Positions 25,326 to 32,709 of a stretch of DNA of 64,000 nt are shown here, in pieces. Positions within the stretch are counted from its first letter, which is position 1; each line of letters begins with the position of its first letter. The position numbers were made by a program, and so were the translations under genes. The notes under the pieces were generated by a model. It had not been told where the DNA came from and searched no databases. It saw only the letters and a program-made list of their open reading frames with translations. The DNA comes from Prochlorococcus sp. AG-449-J16 (GTDB lineage: Bacteria; Cyanobacteriota; Cyanobacteriia; PCC-6307; Cyanobiaceae): the NCBI GenBank assembly GCA_003209565.1, contig QCQK01000002.1:27637-91636 (forward strand), written 5' to 3'.

Positions 25326-25445
25326 TTACTTTTGTTTGGTTTCTGGAAGGTAAAATTTATTCCCTAAGGTATAACCAATTGACATAAGTACGAACCCGAT
25401 AAGTTGAGGTAAATGAGAATTTGCTAGAGAGATTTTTTCAATCAT
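25326..25445 (-). CDS. Small single-span membrane protein, 39 aa
   Basis: A 39-residue product: MIEKISLANSHLPQ, a membrane helix LIGFVLMSIGYTLG and a tail FYLPETKQK. It has the layout of the many micro membrane proteins in this region. Function unknown. Confidence 0.55.
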   Translation of the reverse strand: MIEKISLANSHLPQLIGFVLMSIGYTLGNKFYLPETKQK

Positions 25446-25486
25446 TTCCCAATCTATAAAATAATATAATAATAAAAAAATTTTAA

Positions 25487-25669
25487 TTATGTAAATCTAT
25501 TTTTTTTTGATTCTTTAATTTCCCCAGATTTTTTTAGTGAATTAACAAGCCTTTCATTTTCTGTTTTTAAATTTTCTAATGCAGATTTTGTGAATTGTTC
25601 TTTAGCCTCAAATTTTGCTGAACTTATAACTTTTTTATTAGGCAGTTTTTTCTTCGGTTCTGGCTTCAT
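25487..25669 (-). CDS. Small lysine-rich protein, 60 aa
   Basis: A 60-residue highly charged helical protein beginning MKPEPKKKLPNKKV. Its C-terminal ENERLVNSLKKSGE resembles ENDFLVKNLKKAG at the end of the 41-residue protein at 29476-29601, so the two may share a short helical family. No known domain. Confidence 0.5.
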   Translation of the reverse strand: MKPEPKKKLPNKKVISSAKFEAKEQFTKSALENLKTENERLVNSLKKSGEIKESKKNRFT

Positions 25670-25767
25670 ATTAAACAGGTTTTAAAAAATCTTAGAAGTT
25701 ATTTTTTTTGTATTAGGTATTATTTTTTACAATTTACTGGTTAATAATATTTGTTTACATAAACAAA

Positions 25768-25980
25768 TTAATCTTTATCTTTTGGGAGCCTTAACCATCC
25801 AGTAGTCCATTCTGATTTTAGTTTTGCCCATGAGATCCTTTTAATATCTTTTTTATTTTTGGTAGGAAAAATATCAACCCACCTATCTTCATTTTTCCCA
25901 CCATAATCTTTAACTTGAAAATGCCTATTACCATTAATAGTTTTTGGTGCTGTCCAACACAAAGTAGGAGGCCATTTCAT
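25768..25980 (-). CDS. Trp-rich small protein, TIGR02450-like
   Basis: A 70-residue protein with WTAPKTINGNRHFQVKDYG, DRWVDIFPTKNKKD and WAKLKSEWTTGWLRLP. Five Trp plus the HFxV and W..GW pattern match the cyanobacterial TIGR02450 Trp-rich family. Function unknown. Confidence 0.7.
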   Translation of the reverse strand: MKWPPTLCWTAPKTINGNRHFQVKDYGGKNEDRWVDIFPTKNKKDIKRISWAKLKSEWTTGWLRLPKDKD

Positions 25981-26004
25981 GAGAAATTTTAAAAGTTAAA
26001 AAAA

Positions 26005-26091
26005 CTAAAGGTTGCTTTGCCCAGTCAGAACTAAGCCATAATATGCAATCGTACCAAGAATAAGTACTATACCTAGTATTCTAATAATCAT
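26005..26091 (-). CDS. Small single-span membrane protein, 28 aa
   Basis: A 28-residue product starting MIIRILGIVLILGTIAYYG and ending LTGQSNL, essentially one membrane helix. It lies 24 bases upstream of the Trp-rich gene's start on the same strand and may be co-transcribed with it. Confidence 0.5.
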   Translation of the reverse strand: MIIRILGIVLILGTIAYYGLVLTGQSNL

Positions 26092-26114
26092 GATTTAATA
26101 TTTTTAAATTCAGA

Positions 26115-26369
26115 TTATCTTAAAGAGTTTTTATAAATTTGAGTTGAAGATTTAATATTTTCTAATTTTTTTTTTTTATTTCTAACTATGGAGTGGCAAG
26201 ATTCAGGATGCCATTCATTTTGTATCTTGCCAATAAAATCATAAATAAATGAATCGGGACATCCAGTTTTTTTTTGAAGTTCTAAAAGTTCTTCTTTAAT
26301 GAATTCATATACACTCGTTATTACCCCTAAATTTTCTTCTTGGGAGGGAATCCATTTTTTATTCTTCAT
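26115..26369 (-). CDS. Small soluble protein of unknown function, 84 aa
   Basis: An 84-residue charged protein: MKNKKWIPSQEENLG, then LQKKTGCPDSFIYDFIGKIQ and NEWHPESCHSI, with a lysine-rich C-terminus. It overlaps the 3' end of the upstream gene (26359) by 11 bases. It resembles the 24237-24419 product over the LQK...NEW stretch. Confidence 0.55.
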   Translation of the reverse strand: MKNKKWIPSQEENLGVITSVYEFIKEELLELQKKTGCPDSFIYDFIGKIQNEWHPESCHSIVRNKKKKLENIKSSTQIYKNSLR

Positions 26370-26550
26370 TAATGTTTTTTAAATTATTTTCCACAATATC
26401 GTAATAAGTTATGTCTTCATAATCAGCATCTGAACAACATAAATCTCCATAAAGTTCCTCTAACAAATCGTACGCATCTGAATATTTATCAAAACTTTGA
26501 GCTGTTAATTCGTCATCTTTCCCATCAATTCTAATTATTTTGTAGTTCAT
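26359..26550 (-). CDS. Small acidic protein, 63 aa
   Basis: A very acidic product starting MNYKIIRIDGKDDEL and containing YGDLCCSDADYEDITYYDI. I chose the ATG at 26550; an ATG at 26565 in the same frame is less likely, because the family-like core begins at MNYK. The 3' end overlaps the next gene by 11 bases. Confidence 0.6.
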   Translation of the reverse strand: MNYKIIRIDGKDDELTAQSFDKYSDAYDLLEELYGDLCCSDADYEDITYYDIVENNLKNINEE

Positions 26551-26608
26551 ATTACTTAGATGCAAAAAGTATTTTTTGATTCATTAGATCATCTTATAAA
26601 TAAAAATC

Positions 26609-26815
26609 TTATTTAGGAGTATTAGTTGGGTAAAGCTTCTGAATTTTATTTTTCTGAATTTCTATTTTTCTTCTTTCATATTTTTTTTCCATTATTTTTC
26701 TGATAAATAATTGTGGGATAAGCCAAACTAAAGCAATAGCTATTGCCATGAAAGGAGGATTTCTCCACGTTAACTTAATAATCTCTTGTATAAATTCTTG
26801 ATTGAAAATTTCCAT
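26609..26815 (-). CDS. Small membrane protein, 68 aa
   Basis: A 68-residue protein with an amphipathic N-terminus, one membrane helix (about residues 20-40, PPFMAIAIALVWLIPQLFI) and a strongly basic tail (KKYERRKIEIQKNKIQK). Positive-inside topology suggests a cytoplasmic C-terminus. Unknown function. Confidence 0.55.
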   Translation of the reverse strand: MEIFNQEFIQEIIKLTWRNPPFMAIAIALVWLIPQLFIRKIMEKKYERRKIEIQKNKIQKLYPTNTPK

Positions 26816-26989
26816 AAATTAAATTTTGATGATAAATATATCTTTGCTTTCTTTTATAAAATCTTTTAAATTTCACAACTTATCATAACCTTAAAAAAGG
26901 TAATAAGGAATTTTATAAATTTTTTCTTTTTCTAGTTCGTTTTCTTTTATATTTGGATTTAGATTGATTTTTTATTTTTTAGTTTAGAG

Positions 26990-27655
26990 ATGTCGACTTA
27001 CCTAATTACAGGATCAAATAGGGGTATTGGATTAGAACTATGTAGGCAAATTCATAAGAGGGGAGATAATGTAATTGCTACTTGTAGGAAGGCTTCAAAA
27101 GAACTTAGAGATTTAGGAGTGAGAATTGAAGAGAATATAGAAATTTCTTCTGATGAGTCGATAACAAATTTGTGCAAAAATCTATCTGGAGTTAATTTAG
27201 ATTGCTTAATTCATAATGCAGGAATTTATGAATTTAATTCTTTCGAAAACTTAGATAAAAAAAGTATTTTGCGGCAATTTGAAGTCAATGCATTGAGCCC
27301 AATATGTATGACTCAATCACTTAAACATTTTTTAAAAAGATCTTCTAAAGTTGCTTTTATCACAAGTAGAATGGGATCTATTGAAGATAATACATCTGGA
27401 AGTTCTTATGGTTACAGGATGTCCAAAGTCGCTTTGTCCATGGCAGCAAAATCACTTTCTATAGATTTATCAAGAGAAGATATTTATGTAGCTATTTTGC
27501 ATCCTGGGTTAGTGAGTACAAGAATGACTGGCTTTACAAGAAATGGAATTAGTCCTGAAGAATCAGCAAATGGCCTTTTAAAACGTATAGATTCTTTAAA
27601 TAAAAATAACTCGGGTACGTTTTGGCATGCCAACGGAGAAGTTTTGCCTTGGTAA
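26990..27655 (+). CDS. Short-chain dehydrogenase/reductase (SDR)
   Basis: A 221-residue classical SDR. The nucleotide-binding TGSNRGIG motif is at residues 7-14, IHNAG at the end of β4, the catalytic Ser in ITSRMGS-type β5, and YxxxK as YGYRMSKVA. The product is shorter than most classical SDRs (about 250) and resembles the CsgA/sniffer-like group. The substrate is unknown. It stands alone between microgene clusters. Confidence 0.88.
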   Translation: MSTYLITGSNRGIGLELCRQIHKRGDNVIATCRKASKELRDLGVRIEENIEISSDESITNLCKNLSGVNLDCLIHNAGIYEFNSFENLDKKSILRQFEVNALSPICMTQSLKHFLKRSSKVAFITSRMGSIEDNTSGSSYGYRMSKVALSMAAKSLSIDLSREDIYVAILHPGLVSTRMTGFTRNGISPEESANGLLKRIDSLNKNNSGTFWHANGEVLPW

Positions 27656-27787
27656 AATCTATATTTTTACTTTTAAGAGATTTATATCGTTAATTTGTTA
27701 AAAAACTTTTAAATTTTTAAAGAATTTCTTTCCTTGTTTAGTTCTTTTAGTTATCTTGAGAAAAATATTAGTAAAGGAGGTGATTCA

Positions 27788-27910
27788 TTGTCGTATCTAC
27801 CGAAAAATGCGGTTATTCAAGGGGCCGTGAATTCAAAATCTTCATCACATTCATCGGTCTCTTTTTCTTTGATTAAGAAAAAAGGTTTTATAATTAACAG
27901 ATTTATATAA
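27788..27910 (+). CDS. Candidate 40-aa protein with exceptional Shine-Dalgarno
   Basis: A TTG-initiated frame for a 40-residue Ser- and Lys-rich product (starts MSYLPKNAVIQGAVNSKSSS). It is preceded by AAAGGAGGTGAT at 27774-27785, complementary to 12 consecutive bases of the 16S rRNA 3' end, which is rare in this genome. A strong terminator follows 21 bases after the stop. Spacing to the TTG is short. Function unknown. Confidence 0.5.
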   Translation: MSYLPKNAVIQGAVNSKSSSHSSVSFSLIKKKGFIINRFI

Positions 27911-27931
27911 ATCAGTTACTTAATAGTAAAA

Positions 27932-27967
27932 AGCTCTGCATCTCATGAAGTTGCAGAGCTTTTTTTA
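27932..27967 (+). terminator. Strong intrinsic terminator
   Basis: AGCTCTGCA pairs with TGCAGAGCT over 9 bp around an 11-base loop, followed by seven T residues. A short A-run on the other side lets it partly serve the convergent minus-strand microgene cluster as well. Confidence 0.85.
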
Positions 27968-27996
27968 TGAATTTAAATAATCTTTCAAAATTTACT

Positions 27997-28098
27997 CTAT
28001 CTTTTTTGGCCGAAGTAAATTAAGGCTAAAAAAGATAAAGTGCTTACTAAAGCGATTAAGTACCATCCAGTTGAGGAGTTGCTAGTTACTTCTGTCAT
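27997..28098 (-). CDS. Small single-span membrane protein, 33 aa
   Basis: A 33-residue product: MTEVTSNSSTG, membrane helix WYLIALVSTLSFLALIYFG, tail QKR. The ATG overlaps the stop of the next upstream microgene (ATGA). It is the last gene of a four-gene minus-strand cluster. Confidence 0.6.
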   Translation of the reverse strand: MTEVTSNSSTGWYLIALVSTLSFLALIYFGQKR

Positions 28099-28190
28099 TT
28101 ATTTTGATATTTATCGGAGGAATTGATTATTTGAGTGAAAATCAAAATTGACATCATTAAAAAAAATAAAAGGATGTAAGTTACATTCAT
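28095..28190 (-). CDS. Small single-span membrane protein, 31 aa
   Basis: A 31-residue product starting MNVTYILLFFLMMSILIFTQ with a short polar tail. It begins right next to the stop of the 84-residue gene (28191) and overlaps the following gene by 4 bases, implying translational coupling. Confidence 0.55.
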   Translation of the reverse strand: MNVTYILLFFLMMSILIFTQIINSSDKYQNK

Positions 28191-28445
28191 TTATAGAAAA
28201 ATGCTAATAATCAAAAAGATTATTCCTAGAACTACCGTAACAATTGCTCCATCTACTAATAAGTCCTTCCATGTATAACTTTTAAGCATTCTTGTTTTAT
28301 CTTCTTCACTCATAAGGTTCTTTAACCACGTCCAATCTAAAAGCTTTGTCAATGCAACACCAAAAATTAAATGACCAAACAAAATCCCAACTAGATCAAT
28401 TCTAGAAATATCTTTAGTGAGACTTGTAATAATAAAAAAGTCCAC
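28191..28445 (-). CDS. Small membrane protein, 84 aa
   Basis: An 84-residue protein with two hydrophobic segments (about residues 17-35 and 64-84) separated by a Trp-rich, charged loop (LLDWTWLKNLMSEEDK). The start shares one base with the stop of the upstream gene. Not recognised. Confidence 0.6.
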   Translation of the reverse strand: MDFFIITSLTKDISRIDLVGILFGHLIFGVALTKLLDWTWLKNLMSEEDKTRMLKSYTWKDLLVDGAIVTVVLGIIFLIISIFL

Positions 28446-28672
28446 TAGCTTTTTTCTTTATTAGATAAGGCACCACCTTCTTCTTTGTATTTTTCCCAAG
28501 CTTCGCTTATTTTTGATTTAGAGAAATTTTGTTTTCCCTCAGAGAATTTATTTTTGATGTTATTTAAACTATTAGTCAGTTCTTTTTTTGTTGGTTCATC
28601 AAGAAAGTTTGATGTTAATTTCCATAAATACCAGCTACTAGCTAGAAGGAGAATTAATCCGAGTAATTGCAT
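28445..28672 (-). CDS. Small membrane-anchored protein, 75 aa
   Basis: A 75-residue protein with an N-terminal hydrophobic anchor (MQLLGLILLLASSWYLWKL) and a long charged helical tail ending in SNKEKS. It is the first gene of the overlapping four-gene cluster 28672-27997. Confidence 0.6.
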   Translation of the reverse strand: MQLLGLILLLASSWYLWKLTSNFLDEPTKKELTNSLNNIKNKFSEGKQNFSKSKISEAWEKYKEEGGALSNKEKS

Positions 28673-28763
28673 ATTAGTTTTTTACCATCCTACAACTTTT
28701 CAAATGGTTTCGATAAATTAATTTATTTAATACCTGCAGAAATGTTTTTGACCTAAATAAAAA

Positions 28764-28919
28764 TTAAAACTTTAACCAGTGGAAAAATATTCTATCCAGC
28801 AGCCATATAGTTAGACCCCCTTCCAGGAAAGCTAACCAATACATCCCATAATCAGAAAATCCCATTTGTTCTTTTACTGTTTTAATTAATTTTTTGTGAG
28901 CTTGAATGAGATCTTTCAT
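28764..28919 (-). CDS. Small membrane protein, 51 aa
   Basis: A 51-residue product with a basic amphipathic start (MKDLIQAHKKLIKTVKEQMG) and one membrane helix YWLAFLEGGLTIWLLDRIFF. No Hli motif is present. Function unknown. Confidence 0.55.
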   Translation of the reverse strand: MKDLIQAHKKLIKTVKEQMGFSDYGMYWLAFLEGGLTIWLLDRIFFHWLKF

Positions 28920-28934
28920 GAACAATCAAATTTT

Positions 28935-29186
28935 TTAAACCTGCTGAATTTCTTTAATTAAAAAACCTTTCCCGTAGCAAGATAGACATGTTTTAGTCTC
29001 ATCTAGTGAAATTCTTAGAAATCCTGCTCCATTACATCTAAAGCAATTTACTTTAGTGTTTAAATAGATTTTTGATTTAATTTTAGCCGCACGATTTAAG
29101 TAAGAAACAGTTTCTTTCCGGCCATTTGCTTTGGCAGCTTTGTTTAGGAGCTTTTTGTAGTTGACTTTAAGTTCTTGGATATTCAT
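28935..29186 (-). CDS. Small DnaJ-type zinc-finger protein, 83 aa
   Basis: The C-terminal half has two CxxCxGxG-type repeats: CFRCNGAG (about residues 48-55) and CLSCYGKG (about 67-74), the pattern of one zinc site of the DnaJ cysteine-rich domain. The N-terminal half is a basic helical segment. No J-domain is present. Such single-site proteins occur in plastids and cyanobacteria; the role is unknown. Confidence 0.75.
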   Translation of the reverse strand: MNIQELKVNYKKLLNKAAKANGRKETVSYLNRAAKIKSKIYLNTKVNCFRCNGAGFLRISLDETKTCLSCYGKGFLIKEIQQV

Positions 29187-29475
29187 CTTTTATTTAAGCT
29201 ATGATGGGAATATAGGAAAACTAAATTTTTAAAAGAATTATAAAAAGTTTGAAAATCCCAACGATATTTCTAATCTGAGCTCTTGCTGAGATATGGATAA
29301 TATAACTAGAATTTGTTTTGTATGTTTGGTGTAAAGATTATAATTTGTATATTTAATAGAAATTTTATATTTGGCAAATAATATTTTGGGTTTTCATTCA
29401 AGAAATCATTATTTCACCGTAGAAAGAAATTTTTGGAAAATTTGTTGTTTAAAATTATTTTTTAGCTTTAATAAA

Positions 29476-29601
29476 TCAGCCAGCCTTTTTGAGATTTTTT
29501 ACTAAAAAATCATTTTCATTAGTAAGCACTTTGAGTTTAGATTTTTCCAATTCTTTTTTGATTTCGGGATTTAAATTCTTTTTTGTATCATTTAAATTCA
29601 T
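29476..29601 (-). CDS. Small charged protein, 41 aa
   Basis: A 41-residue helical product starting MNLNDTKKNLNPEIKKELEK and ending VKNLKKAG. The ending resembles the C-terminal part of the protein at 25487-25669. Function unknown. Confidence 0.5.
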   Translation of the reverse strand: MNLNDTKKNLNPEIKKELEKSKLKVLTNENDFLVKNLKKAG

Positions 29602-30134
29602 AAGATTTGTACTTTTAAATATTTAAAATCCAAAAGCGATCATAGTGATCCCAAAGAAAAATTGTGGATAGTTTTTTCTTAAAAGAAGATAATATTTTAT
29701 TTTGCACATAGAAATTCAAATTTATTCAACATATTGTGGAAAACCCTGTTGAAAAACGCTTAAAAAGTGGATAACTCTTCGGGAGCATTACCAAAACAAG
29801 CTTTTCTGGAAAAATTTTTAAGTATTAATACTTCATTAAATAAAATAAAATATAGTTTAAAAAGTATCATAATCTCTTGTTATAACAGTGGGATCATTGC
29901 TTTTTAAAAAAGATAAAATATCTATACCAGAAGCTCATGTTGATAAAAAATTTAAAAAGTTTTTTCTTCATCATGTATCAAATTGAAAATTAAAGTGAAG
30001 AAAAATCAATTTAAACTTGAAATTTTAAATTTTTGCCATAGCTAGTTAATAATTGTTTAATTCGGTTTTCTCCATGCAAATATTTCTCAAACCTAAAATT
30101 AATCAAATAAATTAGTTTAAGTTAATTATTCAAA
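29602..30134. other. Long AT-rich gap with DnaA-box-like 9-mers
   Basis: This 530-base stretch holds no convincing gene except a possible 32-codon frame at 29888-29986. Between 29663 and 29774 lie four 9-mers near the DnaA-box consensus TTWTNCACA: TTTTGCACA (29700-29708, plus strand) and TTTTCCACA (29735-29743, minus) match, and the sites at 29663-29671 and 29766-29774 (both minus) have one mismatch each. Confidence 0.35.
29888..29986 (+). CDS. Candidate small basic protein, 32 aa
   Basis: A GTG-initiated frame for a 32-residue product containing LFKKDKISIPEAHVDKKF and FFLHHVSN. The composition is protein-like but there is no clear ribosome-binding site. Low confidence. Confidence 0.3.
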   Translation: MGSLLFKKDKISIPEAHVDKKFKKFFLHHVSN

Positions 30135-30371
30135 ATGACAGAAGAAAAAAAGGATTCAAAAAAATGTTCTGGAAAGAAAAACATCATGTTTGCCTATGGT
30201 TTTATACAACTGGGTTCTAGTTTCGTATCGGCAATAGCTTTAGCTGCAATCGCTTTTGGATTCTGTTCAGTAAAAAAGGAATCTAAACTTTTTAATAAAT
30301 GTGTTACAGAAATTATTGAAGATGGTGGCACCAACTCTGAGGCCGTAAGGTATTGCAATGGGGGCAATTAA
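30135..30371 (+). CDS. Small membrane protein, 78 aa
   Basis: A 78-residue protein: charged N-terminus with one Cys, a membrane helix (about residues 20-42, QLGSSFVSAIALAAIAFGF) and an acidic C-terminal tail with two Cys. The next small gene follows after 21 bases. Function unknown. Confidence 0.65.
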   Translation: MTEEKKDSKKCSGKKNIMFAYGFIQLGSSFVSAIALAAIAFGFCSVKKESKLFNKCVTEIIEDGGTNSEAVRYCNGGN

Positions 30372-30392
30372 AATCTCTCTCAGATTAATTAA

Positions 30393-30635
30393 ATGGATTC
30401 AACCTGTGATTTGATTATTGATTCTTTAAAAGAAGAGCCTATTGGAGAAACTGATCATTTTATTTGGTTCATAACAGATATTGGCATTGTTGCCTTATTT
30501 AAAAGAGAGGAAAACTTAGTAACTTATAGTTCGAATGTCGAAATTGAGGCAAATAAAATAGCTTTGGATATAACCAAAGAAGAGAAAGAGTACCTCAAAA
30601 TAAAAGAGAAACAGCTTTTTTTGTTTTATTCATAA
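30393..30635 (+). CDS. Small acidic soluble protein, 80 aa
   Basis: An 80-residue protein, MDSTCDLIIDSLKEEPIG then HFIWFITDIGIVALFKREEN and a lysine-rich C-terminus. No signal or domain is recognised. It lies close behind the gene at 30135. Confidence 0.6.
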   Translation: MDSTCDLIIDSLKEEPIGETDHFIWFITDIGIVALFKREENLVTYSSNVEIEANKIALDITKEEKEYLKIKEKQLFLFYS

Positions 30636-30655
30636 TCTAGGATTTAATTCTTAAT

Positions 30656-30850
30656 TTAGTAAGATGGCTCAAGGCCGAAAGCTGGCTCCATAATATTGTT
30701 TTCGCTAATTAATTCGTAGGTAAGTTCTTTATTTAGGGCATTTATATAAGATGTATAAAGTTTTTCCCAAACAAATTCAAATTCATCTTTACTTAAATTC
30801 TTGAAAAGAATTTCTCCTTTGAAGTAAATGTGATAAGAATCATTCATCAT
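30656..30850 (-). CDS. Small soluble protein, 64 aa
   Basis: A 64-residue protein with YHIYFKGEILFKNLSKDEF and ALNKELTYELISENN, a pattern I associate with a conserved marine picocyanobacterial hypothetical family. There are two possible Met starts in a row. Function unknown. Confidence 0.6.
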   Translation of the reverse strand: MMNDSYHIYFKGEILFKNLSKDEFEFVWEKLYTSYINALNKELTYELISENNIMEPAFGLEPSY

Positions 30851-30945
30851 GGAAAATTAATCTTACCCTTTTTAACGCAGTGAGATATGTATGTAGTATT
30901 AGGTGCTACTAAAAAGAAATTTATATTTAGGAGTTAGAAATACTT

Positions 30946-31257
30946 TTAGACTATCCGCGTATTCATTTTTTGTTTTTTGAATAATCCGACTGTCTCATCA
31001 AGATCCATACACGGCTGAATACTTATATCCATTAACCTTCTCCAGGGATGCCATTGCTTCCAAATTGTCTCAAGAGAATCTGCACTTACTACAGAATGTC
31101 CAATCCCATTTTGAACCATAAAAATCCAAGAATGTACCTCATAGTTTTCAGGCCTGTTTTGGGGTCCACCTGATTCGTACCAATTAATTAGCATTTCTGC
31201 CCCTTCTTCTTGATCCTCGCCATCTGTAAATTCGTAGGAAATCAAATACCTTTGCAT
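30946..31257 (-). CDS. DUF3303-like protein
   Basis: A 103-residue protein: MQRYLISYEFTDGEDQEEGA, SWIFMVQNGIGHSVVSADS and WHPWRRLMDISIQPCMD. The FMVQNG...WxPWxxL...xPxxD arrangement fits the DUF3303 ferredoxin-like-fold family. Function unknown. Confidence 0.7.
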   Translation of the reverse strand: MQRYLISYEFTDGEDQEEGAEMLINWYESGGPQNRPENYEVHSWIFMVQNGIGHSVVSADSLETIWKQWHPWRRLMDISIQPCMDLDETVGLFKKQKMNTRIV

Positions 31258-31358
31258 ATAGATTATTATTAAAATCTCTAAACTATTTTAACTCTAGATT
31301 TAGATATTGCCTTTCAATATAATTAATGCTAAGAAGTTAATAGAGGTAATTGTATTAA

Positions 31359-31463
31359 ATGACCGAAAGATTTGGGAAAATTAAAAAGATTATTTTGACT
31401 AATTTATCTTTTATAAATAAGACAATCTTGAAATATTTTCAAAACCATGATCTATTCGTATAG
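31359..31463 (+). CDS. Candidate small basic protein, 34 aa
   Basis: An ATG frame with AGAGG 12 bases upstream, encoding 34 residues beginning MTERFGKIKKIILTNLSF. It lies in a 280-base gap. Composition is plausible but unremarkable. Confidence 0.35.
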   Translation: MTERFGKIKKIILTNLSFINKTILKYFQNHDLFV

Positions 31464-31540
31464 CTCAAGTTAACTGAAAAAATTTGATACTTTTGAAAAT
31501 ACCTTTTATTAGTTACGATATTTATGATTAACAGATTTTA

Positions 31541-31924
31541 ATGAAAAATAATAAGGACAACAGTGATCCAATTGATAATTTAGAGTACGAAAAAGTTCTA
31601 GAAGAAGAAATAATTAATTCATACGAAAGTAAATTCCTGAAAGATACTCAACAAGACAAAAAAAAGACTAAATTTTACAGACTTAAAAGAAGTCCATTAG
31701 AAATAGTAAATAGGACATTTTTCTTTTTCTTTATTGGAAGTTTTCTTTTCTCTTTGTTTTTAGCTTATTCAGAAAGTAAGTTGTGGTTCATACTTTATGT
31801 AATAAGTGCATTGTCATGTGTATTCTATACTCCTAATAGAAAAGCACTTAAAGAATTAATAGCAGCTTGGCCAAATATAGAGGATCTCATTAAAGGTAGG
31901 AGTATGTGGAGAAAAGGCAAGTAA
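31541..31924 (+). CDS. Membrane protein of unknown function, 127 aa
   Basis: The 127-residue product has an acidic N-terminus (residues 1-45), two membrane segments (about 58-78 and 82-98, FFFFFIGSFLFSLFLAY and LWFILYVISALSCVFY) and a C-terminal cytosolic segment ending SMWRKGK. It probably leads a transcript with the two microgenes at 31932 and 32021. Confidence 0.65.
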   Translation: MKNNKDNSDPIDNLEYEKVLEEEIINSYESKFLKDTQQDKKKTKFYRLKRSPLEIVNRTFFFFFIGSFLFSLFLAYSESKLWFILYVISALSCVFYTPNRKALKELIAAWPNIEDLIKGRSMWRKGK

Positions 31925-31931
31925 ATAGATT

Positions 31932-32024
31932 ATGAAACCGTTAAGTTCATTTAAAAAATGGTTATTAAATATCCTTGTGCCATACATAGAGGGCACCAAC
32001 AAGAAAAAAGAGAATAAAAAATGA
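31932..32024 (+). CDS. Small basic protein, 30 aa
   Basis: A 30-residue product starting MKPLSSFKKWLLNILVPYIE and ending in a lysine-rich tail. It begins 7 bases after the 127-residue gene, and its stop overlaps the next start (ATGA). Confidence 0.45.
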   Translation: MKPLSSFKKWLLNILVPYIEGTNKKKENKK

Positions 32025-32158
32025 GTTTAATAAAGGTTGTAATTATTGTTGAGATTTTTTTGTTTTTGGGAGTTTTTTTATGGGTTAGGAAACTAAAAAG
32101 TAAAAAAAGTAGGCAACCATCTTTATCAAGAAAAATAATAAAAAATCTCGAATTTTAG
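32021..32158 (+). CDS. Small single-span membrane protein, 45 aa
   Basis: A 45-residue product: MSLIKVVIIVEIFLFLGVFL as membrane helix, then a strongly basic tail. The start overlaps the upstream gene by 4 bases, supporting coupled translation. Function unknown. Confidence 0.55.
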   Translation: MSLIKVVIIVEIFLFLGVFLWVRKLKSKKSRQPSLSRKIIKNLEF

Positions 32159-32278
32159 AATTTTGATCGCAAAATAAGGAATTTTTATAAAGAGATCAAA
32201 TTTATGGGAAAATTATTTACTTTTTTCTCTCGATTTGCGTATGAAATCGGTTAGAACATCTATATCGTTCATAAAAAT

Positions 32279-32632
32279 ATGGTTTCCTCCATTCAAGGTC
32301 TTGCTCCAATAACCAATCCATTAAATAGTGTCTTAATAGAAAAGAAACTAATAAATGTTGATCAAAAGTTCATTCAACTTGTTTCTCTAGCAGAAGGTTT
32401 ACCTCGCACAGAAGTTATTGAAAGTGGTAGAAATTATTGGAGAGGTGTTTGTAGAAGCTTAATTTTTAGATTCCCAGATGACCTCGAAATTTTGAAGCTT
32501 GATGTAAGAAGTTATGTAGATAGATCTAAAGGAATCATTCAAATAAGATCTGCAGCAAGATTAGGTCAATCAGATTTAGGGGTAAATCTCAGAAGAGTGG
32601 AATACTTGTTTAATCAATTAGAGAAATTTTAA
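32279..32632 (+). CDS. DUF1499 family protein
   Basis: A 117-residue protein with LPRTEVIESGRNYWRGVCRS, IFRFPDDLEILKLD, and IQIRSAARLGQSDLGVNLRR, the characteristic end of DUF1499. The family is common in cyanobacteria and plant plastids; function unknown. The N-terminus lacks the usual signal sequence, so this is a cytosolic or N-terminally short version. Confidence 0.8.
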   Translation: MVSSIQGLAPITNPLNSVLIEKKLINVDQKFIQLVSLAEGLPRTEVIESGRNYWRGVCRSLIFRFPDDLEILKLDVRSYVDRSKGIIQIRSAARLGQSDLGVNLRRVEYLFNQLEKF

Positions 32633-32709
32633 TTATTCTGTTTTTTATAAATTAAAGGTTCTTTTTACTAAATAGTTGTGCTTTAATTCATAAGAATATT
32701 TGAATTGTC

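Noticed and set aside
32203..32253. 16-codon frame starting MGKLFTFFSRF
   Set aside because: Too short, no Shine-Dalgarno, and it lies in the leader of the DUF1499 gene.
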